Part shown: piece by piece, positions 10,733 to 19,441 of the stretch
How positions within the stretch are numbered: position 1 is the stretch's first letter
Layout of the letters: each line of letters starts with the position of its first letter
DNA from: Leucobacter chromiireducens
Lineage (GTDB): Bacteria > Actinomycetota > Actinomycetes > Actinomycetales > Microbacteriaceae
Length of the DNA: 64,000 nt
Reading direction: 5' to 3'
Assembly: GCF_003917135.1 (NCBI RefSeq)
Contig: NZ_RPDI01000006.1
Coordinates: 62,001 to 126,000 of the forward strand
Notes under the pieces: model-generated
The model's database searches: none
What the model saw: the letters and a program-made list of their open reading frames with translations, nothing else
Told to the model about the DNA's origin: nothing
Made by a program: the position numbers and the translations under genes

Positions 10733-11950
10733 ATGGCCGAATCAGGAACCGCCCCAGCGACCCGGGACACCCCCTGGCCCGTTGCGCTCATGAGCGAGAA
10801 GATCGCCGCCTGGATCGAGCGGCTCGGCCAGGTGTGGGTCGAGGGCGAGATCACGCAGTGGCAGGTGCGCGGCGGGCACGTGTACGGCAAGCTCAAGGAC
10901 CTCGGACAGGACGCCACCGTGAGCTTCACCGTGTGGCGCTCCGTCGCGCAGCGACTCACCAGCGACTTCGCGCAGGGCGACCGGGTGATCGCGCTCGTGA
11001 AGCCCAACTTCTGGGTGAAGGGCGGCTCGCTCACCGTGCAGGTGTTCGAGCTCTCGCACGTCGGCCTCGGCGAACTCCTCGAACGGCTCGAACGACTCCG
11101 CCGCCAGCTGCAGGCCGAGGGGCTCTTCGACGCCGCACGGAAGCGAGCACTCCCCTTCCTGCCCGGGCGGATCGGGCTCATCACCGGGCGCGACTCCGAC
11201 GCCGAAAAGGACGTGGTGCGCAACGCGACCCTGCGCTGGCCAGGCGTGCAGTTCCGCGTGCACTACGCGGCGGTGCAGGGCGATCGGGCGGCCGGCGAGG
11301 TGGCGGCCGGCATCGAGGCGCTCGATCGGGATCCCGACGTCGACGTGATCATCGTCGCCCGCGGCGGCGGCGACTTCCAGAACCTGCTCCCGTTCAGCGA
11401 CGAGCTCGTGCTACGCGCTGCGGCAAGCGCGACAACGCCGATCGTGTCGGCCATCGGGCACGAGGCTGACCGGCCCCTCCTCGACGAGGTCGCCGACCTC
11501 CGCGCCTCCACCCCGACCGATGCCGCGAAGCGCGTGGTACCCGACGTCGGCGAGGAGCTCGCGGGCATCGACCAGGCGCGGGCGCGGATGTCGTCACGCC
11601 TCAGCCAGCTGCTCGCGCACGAGACCGACCGCATCGCACAGCTGCGCGGCCGCCCCGTCCTGAGCGCCCCGGAGCGGCTCGTCGACGAGCGCGCAGAGGA
11701 GCTCGTGCGCTGGATCGCGCGCGGCACCGAGCTCACCGACCGCGCCGTCGAGGATCGCCGCAGGGAGCTCGCCGATCTGCGCGCGCGGGTCACGGCACTG
11801 TCGCCGCGCGCCACGATGGAGCGCGGCTACGGCATCGTCCAGCTCGCCGATGGCTCGGTGCTCCGCGGCACCGCAGGCGCGCCGGAGGGCACGGAGTTGA
11901 CGATCGCGCTCGCCGACGGGCGGATTGGCGCGGTCTCACGGGGGGCGTAG
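10733..11950 (+). CDS. xseA: Exodeoxyribonuclease VII large subunit
   Basis: XseA is the catalytic subunit of the ATP-independent nuclease that degrades single-stranded DNA to oligonucleotides. The 405-residue protein has an N-terminal OB fold (about 10-110) and the catalytic domain with the family motifs GRIGLITGRDSDAEKD, VARGGGDFQNLLPFSDE and SAIGHEADRPLLDEVADLRASTPT (the catalytic segment). A coiled-coil segment follows before the C-terminal RGYGIVQ block. In related genomes xseB follows directly. Here the partner gene lies 5.8 kb away at 17729, beyond a block of transport and regulatory genes. Confidence 0.95.
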   Translation: MAESGTAPATRDTPWPVALMSEKIAAWIERLGQVWVEGEITQWQVRGGHVYGKLKDLGQDATVSFTVWRSVAQRLTSDFAQGDRVIALVKPNFWVKGGSLTVQVFELSHVGLGELLERLERLRRQLQAEGLFDAARKRALPFLPGRIGLITGRDSDAEKDVVRNATLRWPGVQFRVHYAAVQGDRAAGEVAAGIEALDRDPDVDVIIVARGGGDFQNLLPFSDELVLRAAASATTPIVSAIGHEADRPLLDEVADLRASTPTDAAKRVVPDVGEELAGIDQARARMSSRLSQLLAHETDRIAQLRGRPVLSAPERLVDERAEELVRWIARGTELTDRAVEDRRRELADLRARVTALSPRATMERGYGIVQLADGSVLRGTAGAPEGTELTIALADGRIGAVSRGA

Positions 11951-11960
11951 CTGGCGCGGC

Positions 11961-12020
11961 GCGGGGGTGCAGCTCCCACGGCGGGGCCGCAGCTCGCCGG
12001 GCGGGGCCGCAGCTCGCCGG
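11961..12020 (+). repeat. 20-bp tandem repeat downstream of xseA
   Basis: Two perfect copies of GCGGGGCCGCAGCTCGCCGG (11981-12000 and 12001-12020) are preceded by a degenerate copy at 11961-11980. The array sits between the xseA stop and the Lrp-type gene and occupies most of that gene's upstream region. Confidence 0.85.
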
Positions 12021-12092
12021 GCGGAGGCCTCCGCTGACCGGCGCGCCGCCGCACTCCGCTGGGGCGCGGCTCCCCCGTGCCATACTGCACGA

Positions 12093-12617
12093 ATGGCTAA
12101 GTCACGCAGCGAAGCGACGGACCCCCGTCCCCCGCGCACCGAGGGAACCGAGGAACCGCCGCCGCTGTTGGACCGCGTCGACGAGCAGCTCATCGGCCTG
12201 CTCGAGGAGGACGGCCGCATGAGCTACGCCGACCTCGGCGCCGCCGTTGGGCTGACGCCGGGCGGGGCGCGAGCGCGCGTGAAGCGCCTCCAGGAGCGCG
12301 GCGTGATCCGTGTCATCGGGGTGACGAGTCCGCACGCGGTGGGCCTCCGGAGCATCGCGTCCCTGCACATCGAGGTGAGTCACGACATCGACCGCGTCGC
12401 GAACGAGATTTCCGCGATCGACGGCGTCCGCTACGTGGTGCTCGGTTCAGGCAGCTTCAGCCTCCTGGTTGAGGTGTACGCACCGGCGCCGTCGGATCTC
12501 TTCTCGCTCATCAACCGCCAGGTCAGGGAGGTCGATGGGGTCTCGCGCATCGAGACGTTCATGTACGACTCCGTGCACACGCACCGCCCGGTCTTCCCGA
12601 CGACCAACGGGCGATAG
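12093..12617 (+). CDS. Lrp/AsnC family transcriptional regulator
   Basis: The 174-residue protein has a short charged N-terminal arm, a winged HTH at about 27-72 (DEQLIGLLEEDGRMSYADLG, then the recognition-helix region GGARARVKRLQERG), and a RAM/AsnC effector domain at about 80-155. Such regulators form dimers to octamers and bind amino acids or related small ligands. It converges on the deacetylase gene with 21 bp between the two stops. By position it is the natural candidate regulator of the deacetylase/ABC block, but no experiment or operator proves this. The ATG at 12093 gives the family-typical length. Confidence 0.88.
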   Translation: MAKSRSEATDPRPPRTEGTEEPPPLLDRVDEQLIGLLEEDGRMSYADLGAAVGLTPGGARARVKRLQERGVIRVIGVTSPHAVGLRSIASLHIEVSHDIDRVANEISAIDGVRYVVLGSGSFSLLVEVYAPAPSDLFSLINRQVREVDGVSRIETFMYDSVHTHRPVFPTTNGR

Positions 12618-12638
12618 CCGCGCTGCCCGAGCCGTGCG

Positions 12639-13787
12639 TTACGGCGTGGCCGCGCCGCCCGCTCCATCCTCGACGATCATGCCGAGCGCACGCGCGAGCT
12701 CCGCGGACTGCGTGATCACGTCGGCCTGCCAGGCTGTGAGCGGCTTGGTCGGCGATGCGCCGATGGACACCTCGAACGGGTCCACCACGTCGGTGGTGAT
12801 CCCGCTCATGGCCTCGAGCACCGCGATGCCGCAGAAGGGCACGTGCACCGAGGAGTAGCCGCCCTCGTGAGAGAACACGACGCGCCCCTCGCAGGCCTCG
12901 TCCGCGATGTCGAGCAGGCGCTCCGCGATCCCACGGAAGCCGTGCGATGTCACGCTCATGCGGCCCAGCGGGTCGAACGCCGACGGGTCGAAGCCGCTCG
13001 ACACGATCAGCAGGTCAGGGGCGAACGCGCGGATCGCGGGACCGGCGACGCGCTCAACCACGGACCAGTACGCACCGTCACCGGAGCCTGCCGGCAGCGG
13101 GACGTTGATGTTCGTCCCAGCGCCGGCACCCCCGCCCTGCTCATGCACCTGCCCGGTGTCGACAGGGAAGAGCCCATCCTGGTGGACAGAGATCGTCAGC
13201 ACATCGGGATCATCCCAGTAGATCTTCTGCGCCCCGTTGCCGTGGTGCACGTCGTAGTCGAAGATCGCGACACGCTGCACGAGCCCCTCAGCGCGCAGTG
13301 CCTCGATCGCAATCGGAACGTTCGCGAACAGGCAGTAGCCGCGCCCCTGATCGGGTTCCGCGTGGTGCCCAGGGGGGCGCACGAGCGCGTACGCGTTGCG
13401 CACCTCCCCGCTGAGCACGGCGCGCGCGGCGGCGAGTGTGCCACCGGCGGCGAGCTTCGCAAGCTCAAACGCCCCACGCCCGAACGGGGAGAACCCGTCC
13501 CCCGCGTCGCCGCCCTCGGCTTCGGACTGCGTGCGAATGCGCGCGACGTGCGCCTCGGTGTGCACGCGGAGGAGATCCTCGTCGGAGACCTCGCGCGCCG
13601 GGACCCTCGTGAGTGATTCCAACAGGCCGGACACTTCGACCAGGCCAGCAAACCGAGCCTTTGAATCCGGACTCTCAAAGTTCCGGTAGGGCTGCACGTA
13701 GCCGCCTGAGGGCACGAGCCCAGCGTGCGTGCCTGTGTCGTGCCACGCGTACTTCTCGTGCCACACGTACCCCGTCTTGCGCGTCAT
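12639..13787 (-). CDS. Class II histone deacetylase-like amidohydrolase
   Basis: This 382-residue arginase/deacetylase-fold hydrolase matches bacterial class II HDAC homologues (HDAH/acetylpolyamine amidohydrolase group). Catalytic His pair: RPPGHHAE (His141/His142). Zinc ligands: DYDVHHGNG (Asp179, His181) and SSGFDPSA (Asp267). The transition-state Tyr is in SHEGGYSS (Tyr311). All are intact, so it should remove acyl groups from a lysine-like or polyamine amine. There is no signal peptide. It is transcribed divergently from the ribose-type ABC operon across a 259-bp AT-rich gap, suggesting that the transporter feeds it an acetylated substrate. The true substrate is unknown. Confidence 0.9.
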   Translation of the reverse strand: MTRKTGYVWHEKYAWHDTGTHAGLVPSGGYVQPYRNFESPDSKARFAGLVEVSGLLESLTRVPAREVSDEDLLRVHTEAHVARIRTQSEAEGGDAGDGFSPFGRGAFELAKLAAGGTLAAARAVLSGEVRNAYALVRPPGHHAEPDQGRGYCLFANVPIAIEALRAEGLVQRVAIFDYDVHHGNGAQKIYWDDPDVLTISVHQDGLFPVDTGQVHEQGGGAGAGTNINVPLPAGSGDGAYWSVVERVAGPAIRAFAPDLLIVSSGFDPSAFDPLGRMSVTSHGFRGIAERLLDIADEACEGRVVFSHEGGYSSVHVPFCGIAVLEAMSGITTDVVDPFEVSIGASPTKPLTAWQADVITQSAELARALGMIVEDGAGGAATP

Positions 13788-13860
13788 TGCGGTGTCCTTT
13801 CGGGTTGCCCAGAATGCCGGCGCGCATCGTCGCCCTTGCCGGCGCGATCAACCATAGGGA

Positions 13861-13975
13861 TTGAATTCATAATTCGCAATCGAAAACGCGTTTTGAGTGA
13901 CGAAACAGAAACAAACAAAATTCATGATTGACTATCCAATCCATCTCGTGGTCATATTGTTCACGCCGCGGGTCA
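13861..13975. promoter_or_regulatory. AT-rich divergent promoter region with a 12-bp palindrome
   Basis: This strip between the deacetylase gene and the ABC operon is strikingly AT-rich against its surroundings. It contains the perfect palindrome AAAACGCGTTTT (13883-13894), shaped like a LacI/GalR-type operator with a central CG, and two ATTCAT direct repeats on either side. Both divergent genes probably start from promoters here. The binding protein is unknown; the nearby regulator is Lrp-type, not LacI-type. Confidence 0.5.
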
Positions 13976-14046
13976 AGGAATCGCCCCGCGGAACCGCTGT
14001 TCCCGCGTTCCGCGTGGAGCCGCGTCATCGACAAAGGAGTCAAGAC

Positions 14047-15045
14047 ATGAAACGTATGCGCCGAACCCTCGCCGTCGCCGCGGCCACCGCCATCACCGCG
14101 CTCGCGCTCAGCAGCTGCAGCACCGGCGGGGGCGCCGGCGCGCAGCCCGGTGGCGACGCCGGCGGCGCGGGCGCCGAGGGCGCTGTCGCGATGAGCTTCG
14201 CCGGCCTCGACATCCAGATCTGGAACGACATGTTGCCGTTCATGGAGGCGAAGGTCACCGAGGCTGGCTACGAGTTCGTCACCGACGATCCCAAGTGGAA
14301 CGCGCAGACGCAGGTGCAGGACTGGGAGTCCTGGATCGTCCGCGGCGACATCAAGGCCATCATGGGCTACCCCGTACAGTCGGACGCAGTGGTCGCCGTG
14401 ACGAGTCAGGCGAGCGATGCCGGCATTCCAGTGCTTGGGTACGGCAGCACCTGGGACGGCGTCAGCGGCGCGGTCGTGCTGGATCACGAGGCCGACGGCC
14501 GCGACGCCGGCACGCGCGCCGCCGAGTGGATCGCGGAGAACTACGGGTCAGAGCAGGTGGACGTGGCATTCCTCGGCTGGCCCGACACCGATCTCGGGCG
14601 CCTGCGCGGCAAGGGGATGCTGGACGCCCTGAACGAGGCTGACCTGAACCTCAACATCACAGAGCACAAGGTCCTGAGCCTCGATGACGGCTACGCCGCA
14701 GTGCAGAACCAGCTGAACGCGGTACCCAATACGAAGGTCTGGCTGGCGATCGCGAATGATCCGGCGCTCGGCGCCTACCAGGCGCTCACGGACTCGGGAG
14801 TCTCGCCGACCGACGACAGCATGCTGCTGCTCAACCTCGACGCGACGGACGCCGAGCTCGAGATCATCGCGGAGCCCAAGTCGTTCTGGCGCTACGCGTT
14901 CATCGCGCCGGCGCGGGAGCTCGCGGAAGCGAACGCCGACATGCTGATCGACGCGGCGCAGGGCAAGAGCGTCACTGATCAGACCGTCCCCACGACGGAG
15001 ATCACGGCGGCAAACGCAGAAGACTTCCTCCTCGCCAACCAGTAG
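14047..15045 (+). CDS. Ribose-type ABC transporter substrate-binding lipoprotein
   Basis: This 332-residue lipoprotein (lipobox LSSC, Cys24) carries a periplasmic-binding-protein type 1 domain of the RbsB/sugar-binding group (Peripla_BP_4). The ATG at 14047 has an AAGGAG eight bases upstream. The open frame extends further 5', but through the AT-rich promoter strip. After the lipobox there is a Gly/Ala-rich linker to about residue 45. It heads an operon with the double-domain ATPase and one permease. The ligand cannot be read from sequence; the neighbouring deacetylase suggests an N-acetylated sugar or amine. Confidence 0.88.
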   Translation: MKRMRRTLAVAAATAITALALSSCSTGGGAGAQPGGDAGGAGAEGAVAMSFAGLDIQIWNDMLPFMEAKVTEAGYEFVTDDPKWNAQTQVQDWESWIVRGDIKAIMGYPVQSDAVVAVTSQASDAGIPVLGYGSTWDGVSGAVVLDHEADGRDAGTRAAEWIAENYGSEQVDVAFLGWPDTDLGRLRGKGMLDALNEADLNLNITEHKVLSLDDGYAAVQNQLNAVPNTKVWLAIANDPALGAYQALTDSGVSPTDDSMLLLNLDATDAELEIIAEPKSFWRYAFIAPARELAEANADMLIDAAQGKSVTDQTVPTTEITAANAEDFLLANQ

Positions 15046-15070
15046 TCGGATCGCCCCGAAAAGGACACAC

Positions 15071-16642
15071 ATGCACGCGCACACAGCACCCAGCAGTGCA
15101 GCTCCGCGGCTCGCGTACTCGGGCGTCACCGTCGAGTTCGGCGCCACCCGGGCGCTCGACGAGGTGAGCTTCGCGGCCGCCCCTGGCGAGATCATCGGTC
15201 TCCTCGGCCACAACGGCGCAGGGAAGAGCACCCTCTGCAATGTGACCACCGGCGTGATCCAGGCGAGCTCCGGCGAGTTCAGCATCGACGGGGTACCCGT
15301 CTCTCGCAAGCTGACCCCGCGGGATGCATCGCAGCTCGGCATCACCGTGATCCACCAGGAGCCGGCGCTGGCCCCCAACATGACGGTCCTGGAGAATCTC
15401 TTCCTCGCCAGGAAGGCGCCGCACCGGCACGAACGGCGTCGGCTGGCGTCCGAGGCACTCGCCACCGTTGGCGCGGATATCGCGCTCGACATGCCGGTCG
15501 AGACCCTCGGGCTCGGCGAGCGGCAGCTCGTCGACCTCGCCCGCGGACTCCTCGCCGGGGAGATGAAGGTGCTGCTCCTCGACGAGCCGACGGCCGCGCT
15601 CGGGAAGGCGGAGACGGAAGCGCTGCACGCGCTGATCCGATCCTTCGCTGCCCGCGGTGTCACGGTGCTCTATGTGTCACACCGCCTCCCCGACATCCTC
15701 GAGGTGTGCACGAGGATCGTGGCGCTCCGCGGCGGCCGCCAGGTCGTCGACGGCCCCACCGCCGACTTCACGCCAGCCAAGCTCGCGGCCGCGCTCGTCC
15801 CCAACCTCCGCTCGCTCGATCTCACCCACACGGCCCCGGGCCGGCCACTCGTTGAACTCACGCGTGCGGGGAAGGGCGGGGCGGTCGGAACGCTGGGCTC
15901 GGCGGCTGAGCCGCTGGGCGGAGGTGCTCAAGCCCAGCAGCTCGATCACGCCGAAGCCGAGCTCGTCGTTCGCGCGGGCGAGGTGGTCGGCCTCTTCGGG
16001 ATGGCTGGCGGAGGCCAGTTCGCGCTCGCGGCCCGCCTCGGGGGCGCGGCGGAGCCGCTCCCGTTCCGGCTCGACGGGGCGGCCGTCAGATTCACGTCTC
16101 CGGCGCGCGCGATCGCGCACGGCGTGTTCTTCGTTCCTCCGGACCGCGACACGGAGGGGCTGATCAGCTCGGAAACCGCCCTCGACAACGTCATGCTCCC
16201 CTGGTACGGGCGCTTCGGCGCCGGCGGGTGGTGGGTCACCTCGCGCTCGGGCGCCTCGGTGTACGAGCGTGCGCGCGCTGGCCTCGACATTCACGGCCCC
16301 GCCGCCGACGCGGAGGTCTCGCAGTTCTCGGGAGGCAATCGCCAGAAGCACCTCCTCGCACGCTGGTTGTACCCGGTCACCCCGCGCGTGCTGATTCTCG
16401 CGCAGCCCACACAGGGCGTCGACGTCGGCGCACGGCTCGACATCGTCGAGGCCGTGCGCGCGGCCGCGGCCGACGGCGCGGCGGTCATTGTTGCCTCGAG
16501 CGAATCCGACGAGATCGCCAGCATGTGCGACCGCGCCGTCACCGTGCTCGGCGACGAGCTGCGCGCGGTCCCCCGCTCACCCCAGTTCAACGAGGATCTC
16601 CTCGCGTCACTCCTGACCCCGGCCGCAGCCGTCCGGGCCTGA
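15071..16642 (+). CDS. Ribose-type ABC transporter ATPase (two nucleotide-binding domains)
   Basis: This RbsA/MglA-like fusion has 523 residues. The N-terminal domain has Walker A GHNGAGKST, a signature in the form LGLGERQLVDLARG, and Walker B VLLLDEPTAAL. The C-terminal domain is degenerate: the Walker A position reads GMAGGGQ, the signature FSGGNRQKH is kept, and the Walker B/catalytic Glu position reads LILAQPTQG instead of the usual DEPT. One functional hydrolysis site is normal for this class, but loss of both the Asp and Glu is more than the usual decay. A long Gly/Ala linker joins the halves. It sits 25 bp after the binding protein gene. Confidence 0.9.
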   Translation: MHAHTAPSSAAPRLAYSGVTVEFGATRALDEVSFAAAPGEIIGLLGHNGAGKSTLCNVTTGVIQASSGEFSIDGVPVSRKLTPRDASQLGITVIHQEPALAPNMTVLENLFLARKAPHRHERRRLASEALATVGADIALDMPVETLGLGERQLVDLARGLLAGEMKVLLLDEPTAALGKAETEALHALIRSFAARGVTVLYVSHRLPDILEVCTRIVALRGGRQVVDGPTADFTPAKLAAALVPNLRSLDLTHTAPGRPLVELTRAGKGGAVGTLGSAAEPLGGGAQAQQLDHAEAELVVRAGEVVGLFGMAGGGQFALAARLGGAAEPLPFRLDGAAVRFTSPARAIAHGVFFVPPDRDTEGLISSETALDNVMLPWYGRFGAGGWWVTSRSGASVYERARAGLDIHGPAADAEVSQFSGGNRQKHLLARWLYPVTPRVLILAQPTQGVDVGARLDIVEAVRAAAADGAAVIVASSESDEIASMCDRAVTVLGDELRAVPRSPQFNEDLLASLLTPAAAVRA

Positions 16643-16655
16643 TCGAAAGCTTGCC

Positions 16656-17705
16656 ATGAACTCTGAACGTCTGAAGATCTTCGCTGCGAAAAACGGCATC
16701 TTCCTCGCCCTGATCGTCCTCATCGCCGTGTTCTCGATCATGCGGCCCAACTTCTTCTCCTTCGCGAACGGTCAGAGCATTCTGCTGCAGGCCGCCGAAC
16801 TCGGTCTCATTGCGATCCCCGCGGCGTTCCTCATCATGTCGGGGAGCATCGACCTCTCTGTTGGCTCGGTGGCGTCGGCGGCGGCCATCACCGGCGGGCT
16901 CACCATGAGCAGCACGGGCTCCACCCTCCTCGGATTCCTCGCGGCGATCGTGACCGGGATCATCGCCGGCGCACTGAACGGTTTCCTGATCTCCTACCTC
17001 GGGCTGAACTCCTTCGTGGTGACGCTCGGCGCACTCTCCGTGTGGGGCGGCCTCGCTTTGCTCCTGTCGGACGGGCGGACCATCCCGCGCGCGGAGCTAC
17101 CCGACGCGTTCCGAGCCATCGGCACGCTGAAGATCGGCCCGGTGCCGGTCCAGATCGTCGCGCTCATTCTCGTGATCGCCCTCGGGTGGTACGTCCTGAA
17201 CCACACGAAGTTCGGCAAGGAGGTGAAGGCGATCGGCGGCAACGAGCGCGCCGCGCGCCTGATGGGCATCAACGTGAAGCGTTCGCGCTTCCTGCTCTTC
17301 ATCGCCACCAGCGCGTTCGCCGCGATTGCCGGGCTGTTCCTGTCGGCGAAGGTGCAGTCGGCGAACCCCAACATCGGCTCCGGGATCGAGCTCGAGGTGC
17401 TCACCGTCGTACTGCTCGGCGGCGTGGCCTTCGAGGGCGGTGTCGGCCGGATCAGCGGCGTCGTCGCTGGCCTCCTCTTCTTCCGCGTGCTGCGCGCCGG
17501 GCTCGTCTTCATGCAGGCCTCCCCGTTCCTGCAGACGATCCTCGTCGGCGCAACCCTCATCGTCGCCGTCGCGCTCGACAGCTCGGTGCAGCGCATCATC
17601 CGCTCCTCGTGGGCCAAGCTCGGCCGCACCGCCGCGTCGGACGACGATGCCTCGCCCGATCGGCCGGGCACGCCTGCGCAGCAGGAGACACGCAGCCCGA
17701 GCTGA
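16656..17705 (+). CDS. Ribose-type ABC transporter permease
   Basis: This is a 349-residue RbsC-family (BPD_transp_2) permease with about nine to ten membrane helices. Family landmarks include the SGSIDLSVGS segment near residue 62, the conserved GLNSFVVTLG segment, the cytoplasmic coupling segment AIGGNERAARLMGINV, and GGVAFEGGVG. A hydrophilic tail of about 30 residues (Asp/Ser/Pro rich) ends the protein. It is 13 bp from the ATPase gene. Only one permease gene is present, so it should work as a homodimer. Confidence 0.9.
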   Translation: MNSERLKIFAAKNGIFLALIVLIAVFSIMRPNFFSFANGQSILLQAAELGLIAIPAAFLIMSGSIDLSVGSVASAAAITGGLTMSSTGSTLLGFLAAIVTGIIAGALNGFLISYLGLNSFVVTLGALSVWGGLALLLSDGRTIPRAELPDAFRAIGTLKIGPVPVQIVALILVIALGWYVLNHTKFGKEVKAIGGNERAARLMGINVKRSRFLLFIATSAFAAIAGLFLSAKVQSANPNIGSGIELEVLTVVLLGGVAFEGGVGRISGVVAGLLFFRVLRAGLVFMQASPFLQTILVGATLIVAVALDSSVQRIIRSSWAKLGRTAASDDDASPDRPGTPAQQETRSPS

Positions 17706-17728
17706 GCCGCGGCGGCTAGACTGGGCGC

Positions 17729-18016
17729 ATGTCTGTTTCCGAGACCCGGGATCCCGCCGAACTCAGCTATGAGGACGCGCGCGACGAACTGATTCAGGTG
17801 GTCCAGCGGCTGGAGCAGGGTGGCAGCACCCTCGAGGAGTCGTTGACGCTGTGGGAGCGCGGCGAAGTGCTCGCCGCGCGCTGCGAGGAGTGGCTGCTCG
17901 GAGCCAGGCAGCGCCTGGAATCGGCGCGCCAGCAGGCCGGGGCTCAGCAGGCCGGAGCTCAGCAGGCCGGGACCCCAGACGCCACTGAGGCCGAGACGCT
18001 GGAGGGCCGCGCGTAG
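17729..18016 (+). CDS. xseB: Exodeoxyribonuclease VII small subunit
   Basis: XseB is the small helical subunit that bundles around the XseA coiled coil. The conserved core is present ([20 protein letters not shown], then [20 protein letters not shown]). At 95 residues it is slightly longer than usual because of a QQAGA-repeat tail encoded by a 15-bp tandem repeat. It follows the ABC permease by 23 bp and precedes the DUF4245 gene by 2 bp. It therefore now lies directly downstream of the transporter operon instead of xseA. Confidence 0.93.
   Translation: MSVSETRDPAELSYEDARDELIQVVQRLEQGGSTLEESLTLWERGEVLAARCEEWLLGARQRLESARQQAGAQQAGAQQAGTPDATEAETLEGRA
17930..17974 (+). repeat. 15-bp tandem repeat x3 in xseB
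   Basis: Three tandem copies of CAGCAGGCCGGRGCT (last copy ending GGACC) encode the C-terminal QQAGA repeats of XseB. The repeat lies outside the conserved helical core, so copy-number change should be tolerated. Confidence 0.85.
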
Positions 18017-18018
18017 AG

Positions 18019-18714
18019 ATGGCGAAGAAGAACAAGCCGCCCGTCGTCGTCGCGGAGCTCGGCCGGCCCGAGACGCCGTCCGAGACCGCGGCGCGCAAAG
18101 CCCGTGACAGCCGCCTCTACCGGCAGCGCAAGACCGTCAACAACCTGGTCTTCTCGCTGCTCGTGACGCTCGGTCTCGTGATCGTGATGGTGCTCATCGT
18201 GCCACGCGGCACGGGCGGCTACGAGGACCACACGGTCAACGTGTCCGAGCTCGCCTCCGAGGCGTCCCCGAGCGCCGGGCGCACGCTCGCCGCCCCCGCG
18301 GTCGACGATGGGTGGAAGGCCAAGCAGGCGCTCCTGCGCTCCGGCAGCGGCGTGACCTCGTGGCAGATCAACTACACGACCGCGAACGAGGCGTACGCTG
18401 CGGTGACGCAGGGCTTCACCGCGTCGGGCGATCCGGTGCCCGAGCTGTGGGTGTCGCAGCAGCTCGAGCAGCAGGCTCCAACCGGCACCGAGCAGATCGG
18501 CGGCATCGACTGGATCGTGTACGACCACCCCGACCGCAAGGCCGACGAGTCGAACATGATCTTCGGCCTGCAGGGCACCTGGGGCACCGACACGATCCTC
18601 GTGTACGGGACCGACTCCCCCGCCACCATCCGTGTGCTCGCGGCGCAGGTCGCCGAGTCGCTCGGCACGCCGGACGGCGAGGCCGATCCCACCGCATCGA
18701 AGGAGACCGAATGA
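18019..18714 (+). CDS. DUF4245 membrane-anchored protein
   Basis: This 231-residue protein has a basic cytoplasmic N-terminus, one membrane helix (about 44-65, LVFSLLVTLGLVIVMVLIV) and an extracytoplasmic domain of about 155 residues typical of DUF4245. The family is actinobacterial, of unknown function, and is commonly found between xseB and fumarase genes, as here. Its stop overlaps the carbonic anhydrase start (ATGA), so the two are translationally coupled. Confidence 0.85.
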   Translation: MAKKNKPPVVVAELGRPETPSETAARKARDSRLYRQRKTVNNLVFSLLVTLGLVIVMVLIVPRGTGGYEDHTVNVSELASEASPSAGRTLAAPAVDDGWKAKQALLRSGSGVTSWQINYTTANEAYAAVTQGFTASGDPVPELWVSQQLEQQAPTGTEQIGGIDWIVYDHPDRKADESNMIFGLQGTWGTDTILVYGTDSPATIRVLAAQVAESLGTPDGEADPTASKETE

Positions 18715-19385
18715 CCGCGCCACGCGTGACCCCGCAGCAGGCATGGGACGCGTTCGCCGCCGGCAATGAGCGCTTCGTCAGCGGCGTGTCCGCGCACCCG
18801 AACCAGGACGTGGAGCGCCGCTCCGAGCTCGTGAACTCGCAGGCGCCCGACGTCGCCCTCTTCGGCTGCTCCGACTCGCGGCTCGCGGCCGAGATCATTT
18901 TCGACTGCGGGCTCGGCGACCTGTTCATCGCACGCAACATGGGGCACGTCGTGGCCGAGTCGATCACCGCGTCCATGGAGTACGCGGTCACCGCGCTCGG
19001 CTCCGCGCTCATCGTGGTGCTCGCGCACGACTCGTGCGGCGCGGTCGCCGCCGCGATCGACCAGACGAGCCGCACCCCGGGCGAGACGACCGCTTCGGTA
19101 CGCCACACGCTGGCGCCGATCCAGCCCGCAGTGCAGCAGCTCTGGCTGCAGGGCCGCACCGACACCCCGTACGTCGACGCCTCGCAGATCGACGCGAACG
19201 CCGTCGGCCGCGCCCACCTCGCCGCAACCGTCAACGAGCTGCTGCGCACCTCGCGGGCGATCAGCGACGCGGTGGATGCCGGGCGCCTCGCCATTGTCGG
19301 GTGCCAGTACCGGCTCACCGAGGGGCGCGCCGTCCCGTACACCGTGGTCGGCCCCGTCGAGCTCGAGCTCGCGCCGCTCGACTAG
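18711..19385 (+). CDS. Beta-class carbonic anhydrase
   Basis: Zinc enzyme interconverting CO2 and bicarbonate. The 224-residue protein has the zinc ligands Cys53 (FGCSDSR), His106 and Cys109 (AHDSCGA) and the Asp55/Arg57 dyad, so the catalytic site is complete. It has no signal peptide or SulP-type transporter domain and is therefore cytosolic. It is coupled by an ATGA overlap to DUF4245 and lies 56 bp upstream of fumC. Confidence 0.94.
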   Translation: MTAPRVTPQQAWDAFAAGNERFVSGVSAHPNQDVERRSELVNSQAPDVALFGCSDSRLAAEIIFDCGLGDLFIARNMGHVVAESITASMEYAVTALGSALIVVLAHDSCGAVAAAIDQTSRTPGETTASVRHTLAPIQPAVQQLWLQGRTDTPYVDASQIDANAVGRAHLAATVNELLRTSRAISDAVDAGRLAIVGCQYRLTEGRAVPYTVVGPVELELAPLD

Positions 19386-19441
19386 TTTTCGTTCCGTATC
19401 CCTCAGACGTTTCCCACCCACCCCTCAGACAAAGGACAGCT

